64,000 nt of DNA. It comes from Pleionea sediminis. GTDB taxonomy: Bacteria; Pseudomonadota; Gammaproteobacteria; Enterobacterales; Kangiellaceae. Positions 18,045-27,190 of the stretch are shown piece by piece. A program made the position numbers and the translations under genes. The stretch spans positions 1-64,000 of the forward strand of contig NZ_SUNB01000008.1 in NCBI RefSeq assembly GCF_007570825.1, given 5' to 3'. The stretch's first letter is position 1; every line of letters begins with the position of its first letter. Under the pieces are notes generated by a model. It was not told the DNA's origin. It worked only from the letters and a program-made list of their open reading frames with translations, and did no database searches.

Positions 18045-19036
18045 TGTTGCGCTCCTTCACTTTTACTTTTAATTTCTGCAAAGTTTTGAGGATGAGAGGA
18101 TAAATCAACTTCAACCAACGCACTCATGCCTGGAACTAAACTAAACTCCTTTGACTCAACAGAAACCGTTACTGGATACCAAGCCGATTCCCCCCACTCT
18201 TTACGAACTTCCGATTGAGTCCCCACGCTTTTAATTAAACCAACAAACTCACGATCCAGTTCAACATCAAAAACGATTTTCACAGGAAGGCCTTTTTTCA
18301 ATTTGGGCCAATCGATTTCATTAACCCAAGCTTTAACCTGTAGCTCGCCGCCGCCAGAAATTGAAGCAACTTGCATGGTTGTTTGAACGGTCGAACCTTC
18401 TTGTATTTTTGTGCCCGTCCATGGATGTAGAGCATAGAATACAGGACCTTCCATCTTGGCTTTAAGCTCCATCGAATCCAATAACGTCTTCGTTCTTGCC
18501 AACTGCTGCTTTATCAACTCAACTTTTAACTGCTGTTTTTCTTGCTCAGCCCGATACGCTTTTTCTTTCAAGTTCATTTGTTCAAACGCCCGCTTCAACG
18601 TATCTTTTGCTTTTACCCAGTCGAATTGAACTTGGGCGTATTCATAATCACTGTAAAATCGTTTCGGAACCTTGGCACTTAATTCTGTTTTTTGTAATCT
18701 TAACTTGGCCTTTTTCCACTCAAATTGTGCATTGATAAACTCTTTTTCTAATCGCAAGCCCTCTTCAAGTGCTTGTTGTTCAGCCTGTCGTAATGCGGTT
18801 TCTCTTTGTTCAACTTCCGACTCAAGATTGCTGGTATCAAATCGAACGACAGCATCGCCAGGTTTTGCCACCATACCTTCTTTCATCAACCATTTAACTT
18901 GTACGCGCCAAGTGTTGGTCCAGGGCGCAGAAAAATATTGTGCTTGCTCGTCTTCTACTTTTCCTGAAAGCAACAAAGATTCTGCAGCAAGCATATTGGA
19001 AATGAAAATAAAAAATAGGAAGAGTAACCTAGTCAT
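18041..19036 (-). CDS. Periplasmic adaptor (HlyD/MFP), exporter 2, first of three
   Basis: 331 residues from ATG 19036, which lies inside the last codons of the ATPase gene and has GGTGG just upstream. The longer reading from 19063 would place nine residues before the signal peptide. Sec signal (LLFLFFIFISNMLAAES), lipoyl half (WLMKEGMVAKPGDAV), very charged coiled coil (about residues 75-195), barrel. It lacks a lipobox, unlike its two neighbours. It is shorter than typical adaptors because the C-terminal membrane-proximal domain is reduced. Confidence 0.85.
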   Translation of the reverse strand: MTRLLFLFFIFISNMLAAESLLLSGKVEDEQAQYFSAPWTNTWRVQVKWLMKEGMVAKPGDAVVRFDTSNLESEVEQRETALRQAEQQALEEGLRLEKEFINAQFEWKKAKLRLQKTELSAKVPKRFYSDYEYAQVQFDWVKAKDTLKRAFEQMNLKEKAYRAEQEKQQLKVELIKQQLARTKTLLDSMELKAKMEGPVFYALHPWTGTKIQEGSTVQTTMQVASISGGGELQVKAWVNEIDWPKLKKGLPVKIVFDVELDREFVGLIKSVGTQSEVRKEWGESAWYPVTVSVESKEFSLVPGMSALVEVDLSSHPQNFAEIKSKSEGAQQ

Positions 19037-19721
19037 TGTGTTCCACCTTAACAATTTGTCCATCTTTTAACCAAATCACTTTCTTAGCATAAGCTGCTAT
19101 TTCATCTTCGTGTGTGACCATAATAATTGTTTGGCCTGACTGATGGAGTTCGTTAAACAGTGACATAATTTCAAGTGTGGTTTTACTATCCAAATTACCG
19201 GTAGGCTCATCGGCTAAGATAATTGAGGGCTGATTAATCAAAGCTCTTGCTATGGCAACACGCTGGCGTTGCCCGCCCGACAACTCTCCTGGTTTATGAT
19301 TCATGCGAGATTCTAACCCAACGCGCTTTAATAAAGCTTCAGCACGAACTCTAATTTGTTCCGGTTTATCAGAACTAAAACGACAGGGAAGTAATACATT
19401 GTCTAGCGCCGTACGCCGTGTCTGTAAATTAAAGGACTGGAATACAAAACCAATTTTTTCATTGCGAATTCTTGCGAGAGCATCATCTGTGAGCTGAGCA
19501 ACCGACTCACCATCTAGCTGATAATCTCCCGAATCGGCCTGTGCCAGGCAACCCAAAACGTTCATTAAAGTCGACTTGCCCGATCCAGATTGCCCCATAA
19601 TGGCCACGAAATCATTTTTCTGAATGGTTAAATCGATGTTATCTAACGCTTTAAATCGCTTATGACCCATCGTATAAGTTTTAGAGAGGTTACTCACCTG
19701 TATCATTGAACTTTGACCCAT
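19029..19721 (-). CDS. ABC transporter ATPase, MacB/LolD type (exporter 2)
   Basis: 230 residues with Walker A GQSGSGKST, signature LSGGQRQRVAIARAL, Walker B IILADEPTGNLD and the H-loop in MVTHEDE. It is the first gene of the exporter-2 operon and is translationally coupled to the first adaptor. The start could be either of two Met codons five residues apart; neither has a clear ribosome-binding site. It is a paralogue of the ATPase at 11075-11782. Confidence 0.94.
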   Translation of the reverse strand: MGQSSMIQVSNLSKTYTMGHKRFKALDNIDLTIQKNDFVAIMGQSGSGKSTLMNVLGCLAQADSGDYQLDGESVAQLTDDALARIRNEKIGFVFQSFNLQTRRTALDNVLLPCRFSSDKPEQIRVRAEALLKRVGLESRMNHKPGELSGGQRQRVAIARALINQPSIILADEPTGNLDSKTTLEIMSLFNELHQSGQTIIMVTHEDEIAAYAKKVIWLKDGQIVKVEHND

Positions 19722-20076
19722 TTTAATTATTGCTATTCCATTAATAGAGAACAGACGATCTTAACTGAATTTTGGGGTTAATATATCAGTCTCCAGACCG
19801 AGACTGAACCAGCAAAATGTTTCTAACAATGTCTTTTGAAATAGTTAAATACAATTGATGCAACTAATTTGCCTGCTTCTAACCATCCTAGTTTCTAACA
19901 ACTAACAACTAACAACAGTTTTAGCTGACTTTTCACCTATACGAAGATCACAAGACATGGCTAGCAAACAAACAACTCCATTGTCTTACAATAAGTCCCC
20001 TATGTTCTTTATTTTATTACAGAATTTGCTGATTTAAGAATGCCTGAAATCAATGTTAGAAATATTTCTATTGTTA
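19722..20076. other. Intergenic region upstream of exporter 2
   Basis: About 355 bp without a gene. It contains a 7-bp inverted repeat (TCAGTCT...AGACTGA at about 19787-19809) that could be an operator or a weak hairpin, and a short run of three AACTAAC-like direct repeats near 19896-19916. It likely carries the exporter-2 promoter. No terminator for the TPR gene was identified. Confidence 0.4.
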
Positions 20077-22425
20077 CTATAAAGCACTATCTTCCAAATC
20101 TAATTTAGCACGCAACTCCAAATAGTCCTGATACTCCACATACTCTGGATTTGCATTGGCCCAGATGGTCATGATTTCTGCGTCTAATTGTTTAGCCTTT
20201 TCCAATCGGTTTGTCTTTAGGTACAAAGTCACTAATTCCTTCTTGGCCAATACCGACGCTGGAAATTCAACTAACACTTCCGATAAAATAGCTTCGCTTC
20301 TATCATATTGTTCTGTCAAATAATATAGCCTTGCCGATTCAACTTTCCATGACAAATAAGAAAAGCGATGTTTAATGCTGCGTGAAGTTTTCTTAAGTCG
20401 CTCGATAATTACCTCAGAACGATTTTTTGCTTCAATGTAATTATCAGTCAATTCGTAAAAATACAAGTAGGCGTAATCGAGTATACTCTCAACATAGGCG
20501 CTATTTTCTTCGCTGATTAATTCGTATCTTTTTATAAATTCATTAATCGCATTGATGTCCTTTTGAGCGCGATACACCCCCAGTAAAAGAGACTCTATGA
20601 CATAAGTATAAGGTGGTTCAAAATTAACTAATGTATTTTCAATCTGCCTGACCTGCTGCGAATGCTCACCCAATTTTTCAAGTAAATGAATTTTAGGTAT
20701 TATTGTTGCGTTTAACTTATTAACCTCAGACAAATTAGCGAGTTCGGATTCTAATAAATCGTATTGTTGCTGCGCTTTGTCAATCTCACCAGAAGAAACG
20801 TACACCTCACCTAATAGATGCCGCATTCCCGCTATTTCATTGATTGAAAGGTTATTAGCTTTTAATTCTTTTGTAAGTATTTTTTCTGCTTGCTTTAAGT
20901 CACCCAATTTAAGCTGATTTAATGCGAGCAGATATTTCACAGAGCTTTTGTCCGGCTCTATCAACGCAACTTCTTCATAAATATCTCTAGCGCTAGCGAA
21001 GTCACCTTTTTGTTCATAAAGCTGTGCTAATTGTAAGTTTCCGTTAACTTTATCGCTACTGAGTTCAATAGACTTTCTCATAACGTCAATTGACTTATCA
21101 ATCTTTCCCATACGGTCATAAAGCGATGCTAAACGATAGAAAACACCCGCATCGTTTGGCAGTAATGACGTTAATTTAAGCATGCTCGCTTCTGCTGTAT
21201 TGAGATCTTTTGCGTAAGACAACTGATATTGGGCGCGATAATTATGCGCGTCGATCGAATTGGGATAAAGCTCAACCCATAGGTCAAGAATTTTCAAATG
21301 AGAGTCGTAGTCACCATTAATGCTGTAGAGATACCCTTGATACTTAAACTTTTCCTGACGTGTTAATTTATAAAACTGCTTTTGCAGTTTATCGCCTATT
21401 TGTTTCGCCAAAGCAAATTGGCCGTTATTAAAGTAAGCAGCAGACAGTATTTTTAAAATTTCTATGGAGGTAGGCTCTAATGAGTAGGCCTCCTCAAATT
21501 GCCCGATGTATTGCTCACCATATGGATTTTTTAGTTTATCAACCATGGCATTAGTCAAAACTCTAAGAGCATCGTGATCAGAAATAACATGCTCTTTCAC
21601 GGGAAGATCATCTTGCACGGACTCTCGGATGGCAAAACCTATAAGATTTTTACTAATTTCTTCAGAGAGTTGATCGATCGTCTTAAATATATTTTTACCT
21701 TTCGCAGTAAACGTTTCTTCGATTTTACCATCGCTCGATCGATACAAATGGGCCGTTAAAATCAAAAAGTCGTTTTGTTTAGTGACTTTTCCAGTAATAA
21801 AGTATTCTCTGGAGTGCTTTCGGACCGCATCCAACTGCAAAGCAAGCGGTTCACCTACGCCTTTTTCAAATCCTCCATCCTTAACAATATTGTACAAGTG
21901 AGCGTGTTCAAAAGGTGTAATATTGGATAGAAACTTATTACGACTTAAATCTTTTCCTAACAACCAGGGCAACGCGTATTGCAGCCACTTTTCATCGTCA
22001 GCTAACTGCTCTTCCTCCCAAAAAAAGCTGATAATTCGCCGATTATATTGCTCCTTGGGCACAACATACTCTTGAGTTTTTCCTGTCTCATCGATGGCTG
22101 TTTTAACTTCAGTAGCTTTGACAGGCTGGACAAAAGTAAACGATAAAAACACCGCCAAAACACCATTTGCAGGAACAAAAAGAAATGTAGACTTATGCCA
22201 AGGATCCTTGCCTTTTTTGCCATACTGAAACGCCAATAAAACAACCGATGGCAAAAAACACAACATCGCTATGAATATAAATGAGGTAATTTCGGGCGCT
22301 AAAACAAATCGTTCAATCACCCAGTCGCCAATCTCTATTGCCATCCAAGTTGCTGCAATATACAACCCAACAACTTGAAGTACGCGTTGCTCCCATATTT
22401 TATTGAACAGAGATGAACTTTCCAT
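20077..22425 (-). CDS. Membrane-anchored TPR-repeat protein with FlgO/TolB-like middle region
   Basis: 782 residues. The N-terminal part has three hydrophobic segments (about 15-36, 44-67 and 85-103), an arrangement common in the membrane part of CadC- or adenylate-cyclase-related TPR proteins. No winged-helix or cyclase domain is visible before it. Residues about 140-270 resemble the periplasmic FlgO/TolB-like region found in such proteins (FITGKVTKQNDFLILTAHLY). From about 330 onward tandem TPR-like helices run to the C-terminus (FYRLASLYDRMGKIDKSIDV, LAQLYEQKGDFASARDIYEE). It is divergent from nothing nearby and 355 bp upstream of exporter 2. A sensing or scaffold role for the exporter is only a guess. 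Confidence 0.75.
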   Translation of the reverse strand: MESSSLFNKIWEQRVLQVVGLYIAATWMAIEIGDWVIERFVLAPEITSFIFIAMLCFLPSVVLLAFQYGKKGKDPWHKSTFLFVPANGVLAVFLSFTFVQPVKATEVKTAIDETGKTQEYVVPKEQYNRRIISFFWEEEQLADDEKWLQYALPWLLGKDLSRNKFLSNITPFEHAHLYNIVKDGGFEKGVGEPLALQLDAVRKHSREYFITGKVTKQNDFLILTAHLYRSSDGKIEETFTAKGKNIFKTIDQLSEEISKNLIGFAIRESVQDDLPVKEHVISDHDALRVLTNAMVDKLKNPYGEQYIGQFEEAYSLEPTSIEILKILSAAYFNNGQFALAKQIGDKLQKQFYKLTRQEKFKYQGYLYSINGDYDSHLKILDLWVELYPNSIDAHNYRAQYQLSYAKDLNTAEASMLKLTSLLPNDAGVFYRLASLYDRMGKIDKSIDVMRKSIELSSDKVNGNLQLAQLYEQKGDFASARDIYEEVALIEPDKSSVKYLLALNQLKLGDLKQAEKILTKELKANNLSINEIAGMRHLLGEVYVSSGEIDKAQQQYDLLESELANLSEVNKLNATIIPKIHLLEKLGEHSQQVRQIENTLVNFEPPYTYVIESLLLGVYRAQKDINAINEFIKRYELISEENSAYVESILDYAYLYFYELTDNYIEAKNRSEVIIERLKKTSRSIKHRFSYLSWKVESARLYYLTEQYDRSEAILSEVLVEFPASVLAKKELVTLYLKTNRLEKAKQLDAEIMTIWANANPEYVEYQDYLELRAKLDLEDSAL

Positions 22426-22604
22426 AACGATTAAACTTTGATTTTATTATTTTTAACAAGAAGTATAACGATACCATAAGTCATTAATTCTCTACGATAT
22501 ATTTTACTTATTAAACAAGGATGTATATACAAGAGAATCAATAAAAATGACACGTTTACTGAAATAGAATTGCTTGCATGAAAGAAGCGAAAGGAAAACG
22601 AAGA

Positions 22605-22625
22605 AAGCCACTCCAACAGTGGCTT
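22605..22625 (-). terminator. Rho-independent terminator after the glycosyltransferase-like gene
   Basis: Perfect 8-bp stem AAGCCACT/AGTGGCTT with a 5-base loop. On the minus strand it is followed by a T-rich stretch (TCTTCGTTTTCC). It lies about 100 bp past the stop of the last cargo-array gene and marks the end of the toxin region. Confidence 0.7.
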
Positions 22626-22725
22626 CGAGGAGGGTTAGTAACTAAGAACTGAAGTCGATTGAACAAAGAACACTCGATATTAGCTTAAGATCTGATTAAA
22701 AACAGGCCCCACAACAATGTAATCA

Positions 22726-23931
22726 TCACCAAAGTGGAGCTGGTTTAGGCAATTTTGAATGAGCCATTATTGCTTTCTCTATAAAATACTGATCACCCCC
22801 ACTTTGCATCATCTCATTTAGAGCTTCTATTGAAATATCCAAAACGTCTTGCGGCTTTGTCTTAACACTATTCGGTTTATTCGTTTGATCACTAGCAGCT
22901 TTATAGATTCGAAATGGTCCCTTACCAAACTCGCCAGGTTCAGATACTTTGTAATCATCTTTATTAATCTGGCCATCAGGTTTCTTGGTTGCTACGTCTA
23001 ACCAGTTGGATTGCTGATAGGATTGACCGTGATAACCGGTGATGTGATTAAACCAAGGTTTGTTAAAATCTGCGTCTGCTAGATTTTTTATCCTTTCATT
23101 AAATGCCAAAGCATATTCCACTCGTAAACTATCTGATTTCTGCATGGTTCCAATACTTTGATTTTCTGGTAATTCAGGTGTATTACCACCACGCGTATAG
23201 CTAATCAGCTGATCGTTAAAGCTAGCTGCATAATCCTGAAGATGTACACTAGGACCCACCTTCATATCCAACACAATTCCACGCTTAGTTCCTCCGAGAT
23301 AGGACTTCGTTAGGTCGACTATATTGAAAATATGTTCTCGAGTTATTCCTTGTTCCGGTATTGCATCAATCCAGCGACTTAGAATCGAACGACCATCTTT
23401 TAAGATATGTCTAGGGTCTCCTTCTACATCTACAGCTTCATCTTCATCTAACTTTGATCTTAATGGAATAATGGTAGCATCAATCGGTTCTATTCCTAAT
23501 TCTTCGTGAGATAATGTTGGATGAGTATAAATATTGACTTTATGCCCCAGCGCTCTCCACGAATAAATATTGAACTTCTCAAGTGCGCCTAGAGGATCAG
23601 GGTTAATCCAAACATAATTAACTATTATTTCTTGCCCTCCATTGTTTACTGTTAGGTGGAGCTTATTTAGTTTTTTCTGCCTTATTTTCGTTAGCAGTGG
23701 TGCTCGGACATCTTTAACAGAACTTTCTTCCCCATTTCCTGAGGATAAAGAATGTTTCTCATTAACTGAACTGATTACATGTTCTGAGTCACCTTTGTCC
23801 TTTATAGGTCGACGTTTCTCAATTTCCTGAACTTTTTGTTCCTCGACTTTCACTTGTTCATTTGACTTAGTATCACTTTCTGTTTGGTATTCGGCTTTCT
23901 TATTTGTATTCGACTTTCGTTTTAACATCAT
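22726..23931 (-). CDS. Glycosyltransferase-like putative toxin cargo with basic N-terminus
   Basis: 401 residues with AGGTGAG upstream of the ATG. Residues 1-90 are charged and disordered, beginning MMLKRKSNTNKK. The folded part starts near 100 with VNYVWINPDPLGALEKFNIY and SWRALGHKVNIYTHP (104-138), which matches the start of GT-A toxins and DXD sugar transferases (I-W-I-G-...-N-x-x-S-W). Residues 209-229 (SYLGGTKRGIVLDMKVGPSV) align with their GGxYLDxD element, but the DxD is DMK (222-224) here. Fold is likely; catalytic activity is doubtful or uses a different metal ligand. It is the last gene of the array downstream of the giant TcA-like gene and ends at a terminator. The predicted role is a cytotoxic effector modifying a host protein. 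The alternative is a retired, inactive effector. Confidence 0.65.
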   Translation of the reverse strand: MMLKRKSNTNKKAEYQTESDTKSNEQVKVEEQKVQEIEKRRPIKDKGDSEHVISSVNEKHSLSSGNGEESSVKDVRAPLLTKIRQKKLNKLHLTVNNGGQEIIVNYVWINPDPLGALEKFNIYSWRALGHKVNIYTHPTLSHEELGIEPIDATIIPLRSKLDEDEAVDVEGDPRHILKDGRSILSRWIDAIPEQGITREHIFNIVDLTKSYLGGTKRGIVLDMKVGPSVHLQDYAASFNDQLISYTRGGNTPELPENQSIGTMQKSDSLRVEYALAFNERIKNLADADFNKPWFNHITGYHGQSYQQSNWLDVATKKPDGQINKDDYKVSEPGEFGKGPFRIYKAASDQTNKPNSVKTKPQDVLDISIEALNEMMQSGGDQYFIEKAIMAHSKLPKPAPLW

Positions 23932-24121
23932 AAAATTCTCACCTATCGAAAAGAAACATTCGTTTTCAGTGGATTCGGTTAATTGATTGACAAATCTTGA
24001 GAATCGACCAAAAAGGTCTTATTTTTTCACTAGCAAACAGTTGAACGAGCTGTTCAGAATCATCTATAATTAGTAACTCTTGGTCGATGGTTATAGGTGA
24101 CTCAAAGAATAAATCCGATTG

Positions 24122-25057
24122 TTAGAAAAGCTTTATCGGTGGATCCAGTTCTTTTACTCTTTCTTTACCTAATTTAGCATTAAGATCTTTTAAGTCTTTC
24201 GAGCGTATTAAATCTTTAATCAATTTATCCACACGTGCTCTATCTTTTTTAGCAGTACCATTCTGAGCAATCCCCTCCTGACCCGGATCAATTGTGAGTA
24301 CGAATCCGTCATTTTCTCGGTAAGTCACTTGCCAATCTAGAATATCCGTTCCTGTATCAAAGTAATCGCGTAACTTTTCTAAACTGTTTAATGCATTGGT
24401 GTATTTTTCTAATTTTTTCTCTGGATCGGCCGTATCTTTAATATCAGCCACCACTTTCTCGCTGAACTTCTGAACGTCTTGATCGGTCGTTGCTGTTCCA
24501 TCACCACGCATTTCAAAGCCATTAACTTTTTCTTCTAAAATTGCATAGCGTTCTTTTCCATCTATCCTAACGACAATAACTTCTGCATCCCCAACGTCCG
24601 GTGTATCAATCCCAGCTTCACGCAATTTCTTTAAGGTCGAAGCTTCTTCTTGTAACAATTTTAGAGAGTTGTCTGACTTATCACCCGATTCATTTTTTTC
24701 TTTAGCGACCAATAACACCCATTTATCGTTTATGGAATAAGCATCTTTATTGGTACCAGCACCCAAAAATTGTAGCTCTTCTTTAATGTTTTGAGACTGT
24801 ACCACTCTGTCTTTTAAAGTTGCATAAGTCTCAACTTTAGGTATGGGGCCACTCCCTACTTGTCGACTGGCTGCGACACTTCCCGATTGACTAACAGCAT
24901 CCTGTGAAACATCGGAAGACTCAGGATTATTGCTCTTTTCCTGTTCATCGCTTTTAGATTGCTGTACATCCTTACCCTTCTGGAGATCAATATCACCACC
25001 TTGCTCCTTATTAACTCCACTATCACTTTTACTGTTACGTCGTCTTCTAGCGCTCAT
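24122..25057 (-). CDS. Protein-kinase-like putative toxin cargo with basic N-terminus
   Basis: 311 residues with GGAGA upstream of the ATG. N-terminus MSARRRRNSK, then a low-complexity disordered stretch to about residue 70. The rest shows kinase-fold landmarks: glycine-rich LGAGTNKDAY (98-107), beta3 strand VLLVAKE (Lys119), a helix-C glutamate in LLQEEASTLKKL (134-145), a hinge-like YAILEEKV (171-178), a catalytic-loop equivalent DWQV (Asp241), and TIDPG (Asp257) in place of DFG. The arrangement is closer to aminoglycoside-kinase or minimal bacterial effector kinases than to eukaryotic-type kinases. It sits in the cargo array, and a hairpin terminator lies in its leader. Predicted to phosphorylate a host target. 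Fold moderately sure, target unknown. Confidence 0.65.
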   Translation of the reverse strand: MSARRRRNSKSDSGVNKEQGGDIDLQKGKDVQQSKSDEQEKSNNPESSDVSQDAVSQSGSVAASRQVGSGPIPKVETYATLKDRVVQSQNIKEELQFLGAGTNKDAYSINDKWVLLVAKEKNESGDKSDNSLKLLQEEASTLKKLREAGIDTPDVGDAEVIVVRIDGKERYAILEEKVNGFEMRGDGTATTDQDVQKFSEKVVADIKDTADPEKKLEKYTNALNSLEKLRDYFDTGTDILDWQVTYRENDGFVLTIDPGQEGIAQNGTAKKDRARVDKLIKDLIRSKDLKDLNAKLGKERVKELDPPIKLF

Positions 25058-25080
25058 TTTGTCTCCATATATTTAAACGA

Positions 25081-25103
25081 AAAAGCCGATTACTTCGGCT
25101 TTA
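25081..25103 (-). terminator. Terminator or attenuator in the leader of the kinase-like gene
   Basis: 8-bp stem AAAGCCGA/TCGGCTTT with a 5-base loop; on the minus strand it is followed by TTTTTCGTTT. It lies 79 bp after the stop of the 632-residue gene and only about 24 bp before the ATG at 25057. A new promoter hardly fits between, so this may be a read-through attenuator. Confidence 0.65.
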
Positions 25104-25182
25104 ATATGCATTGAATAATCTTAAATCTGATTGATTTATTACAACCTTATTTGTCATCTTACTACTCAAATATTCTGAGTAT

Positions 25183-27081
25183 TTATCGAGTACGAAAACC
25201 GTCTAGCGCAGTCGCTAAAGCTTGTTTCGCGACCGGACTGACATCACCCAATTCTTCTTTGACATTAATTAATGCGGTTCTTAAAGCATTAGATTTTGGT
25301 GAGCTCGGTGCACGACTCACAACACTAAGGGCGTCATCAATTTCATTTGGTTGGATTTGTTCGACAGACTTTCTTACAAGATTAGCAATAGAGGGATCAA
25401 TTGAATTATTATTGATATCGTCTTGGTGTTTATTAACCACATTTTCCAAATTTTTTCTGGAGTCATTCACCGCTTGTTGTAACGAAGGGTTTTGTGAGTT
25501 CGAAATATTGTCTCCTAGCTCTTTTAAAGCATTATCAAAACGATTGAGCGCACTAAGAGTCTCACTTTTTGCAGTACCGGTTAACGATAAAGAAAGGCCT
25601 TGTGCATCTTTTATACTTTTTATTGCTCCAGCAATGTCGGACTGAGTCATATTCCAAGGTAACTTCTCAGTTGCACTTAATACATTATTGACAGCTTCCT
25701 CTATGGTTGTCGGAACCTTGTCCCGTACAGACGGCTCTGATATGCTGGATTCGTCTAAGCTCGTGGAATCAGTCGCGTTATCCTCGCTTCGCCCTTGATT
25801 TGAATCGACATCATCTTGTTGATTGGTAATGGAGCCTTCGACTTTATCAATACTAATTGAACCTAAATCGCTAGCTAAATCCGGTAACTTTGAAACCGAA
25901 TCAGAACGGGAGTTTTGATCGTTAACTCGTGTAATTTCATCAGTGGAATCAGACTTACTATTCCCATCCAACCTAGAATTTTGAGAATCGATAATCAATT
26001 CATTTGCGGTATCTAACTCATTGGCTTCATTCGATAAACTTTCTAGTAAATCTAGATCGAGTCCATCTTGAGTCAGAGATGATTTAATAAACGTATCTCT
26101 GTCAGTTTTACTTTTAGCAAAATTAGAGTCTGGATTTAATCCAGCCGCTTGTAATAGAGTATCATTTAATTTCTTTAGACGACGAGCATAGAAACCTCGC
26201 CTTTTATCTGTCAGGTCCAAAATATCATTCTGTGCAACTTTTATCTTATCAAGCGTATCAATAACTTTTTCTGGATTATCAGTATCCAGGTCATCGATTG
26301 AATTTAAAACCGAATCAATAGCGACCGCAGTTTTATTAATCGCGTCTGCGGTCTCATTCTCCAAATTTCTAATAATATCCTGTGTATCTGCCGCTCTATT
26401 GGTGTCCCCAATGACTTCAAAATCATTACGTGCTTCCAATACATCGGCATATTGCTGCAATAACTCTTCGTTCGCGACTTGTCTGTCATCCATATCCGCC
26501 AATTTTAATAGTGCTATACGCAGCGTTTCACCTAAGCGAGACCAAAAGCCACCATCACTATTAATGGCTTGACCTTTTGCAATCGCTTCCTCGGTTGCTT
26601 TAATCGCATCCCTTATATTTTCAGGCGTTAATTGACTAGGATCTTTGCTTAATGCATCCGATAGATTAACAATATCTTCACGGGCAGAATCTTGTTGCTC
26701 TTGTTTTCGTTGATTGATTTGAGCCTTCTCCAACGCTTTTACGATCTCAACTGGTGGTTTTTCTGCATTGGAGGCTAAAGTTTGTTGTACTTGCCTTAAG
26801 CCTGAGGAATCTAGTCCATTAATCAAGCTATCAAAGTCTTTTTGTGATTGACTTGCGGTTGATGGATCGGTAGTACCCGCCAAAATGCTAAGAACTCTTT
26901 TTGCATCGACATTACTTGACTTCTTATTCTTAGCTATAGAACGGCCGCCATCGGATACACTAACTTTGTTCGAACCCGATAGCCCTGAAGATGTAACATC
27001 AGTATCTCGGTTGCGCGAGCTATCTTTGTTCTTCTTTAACTTATTTCTTAACTTATTACTTCTTTTTGATGGAGATGACAT
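25183..27081 (-). CDS. Helical-repeat protein with basic N-terminus, putative toxin cargo or accessory
   Basis: 632 residues with TGAGG upstream of the ATG. Begins MSSPSKRSNKLRNKLKKNK, strongly basic and disordered to about 57. The body is almost wholly helical, with a Ser/Asp-rich linker at about 355-455. I see four copies of a roughly 50-80-residue module whose core reads P-x-x-I-x-x-A-I-x-x-I-x-x-A-Q followed by L-x-x-L-x-x-x-L, at about 151-196, 268-314, 478-525 and 577-612. Module 2 contains DKRRGFYARR (292-301), which recurs in the neighbouring TIKI-like protein. No catalytic motif is visible. It may be a cargo with scaffolding activity in the host, or a chaperone/loading factor. No family recognised. 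Confidence 0.7.
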   Translation of the reverse strand: MSSPSKRSNKLRNKLKKNKDSSRNRDTDVTSSGLSGSNKVSVSDGGRSIAKNKKSSNVDAKRVLSILAGTTDPSTASQSQKDFDSLINGLDSSGLRQVQQTLASNAEKPPVEIVKALEKAQINQRKQEQQDSAREDIVNLSDALSKDPSQLTPENIRDAIKATEEAIAKGQAINSDGGFWSRLGETLRIALLKLADMDDRQVANEELLQQYADVLEARNDFEVIGDTNRAADTQDIIRNLENETADAINKTAVAIDSVLNSIDDLDTDNPEKVIDTLDKIKVAQNDILDLTDKRRGFYARRLKKLNDTLLQAAGLNPDSNFAKSKTDRDTFIKSSLTQDGLDLDLLESLSNEANELDTANELIIDSQNSRLDGNSKSDSTDEITRVNDQNSRSDSVSKLPDLASDLGSISIDKVEGSITNQQDDVDSNQGRSEDNATDSTSLDESSISEPSVRDKVPTTIEEAVNNVLSATEKLPWNMTQSDIAGAIKSIKDAQGLSLSLTGTAKSETLSALNRFDNALKELGDNISNSQNPSLQQAVNDSRKNLENVVNKHQDDINNNSIDPSIANLVRKSVEQIQPNEIDDALSVVSRAPSSPKSNALRTALINVKEELGDVSPVAKQALATALDGFRTR

Positions 27082-27190
27082 GATGAAGCCTCATAGATTT
27101 TCTCAATATAAAAATACCGACGGTAGCAGTAAGACACACTACTCATTACTCGTTTATTAAATCAATGGAATTTTAATGACAATAGTTTGG

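Noticed and set aside
24008-24030. GACC-AAAAA-GGTC followed by TTATTTTTT on the plus strand upstream of the glycosyltransferase-like gene
   Set aside because: Stem of only four pairs and no plus-strand gene to terminate.
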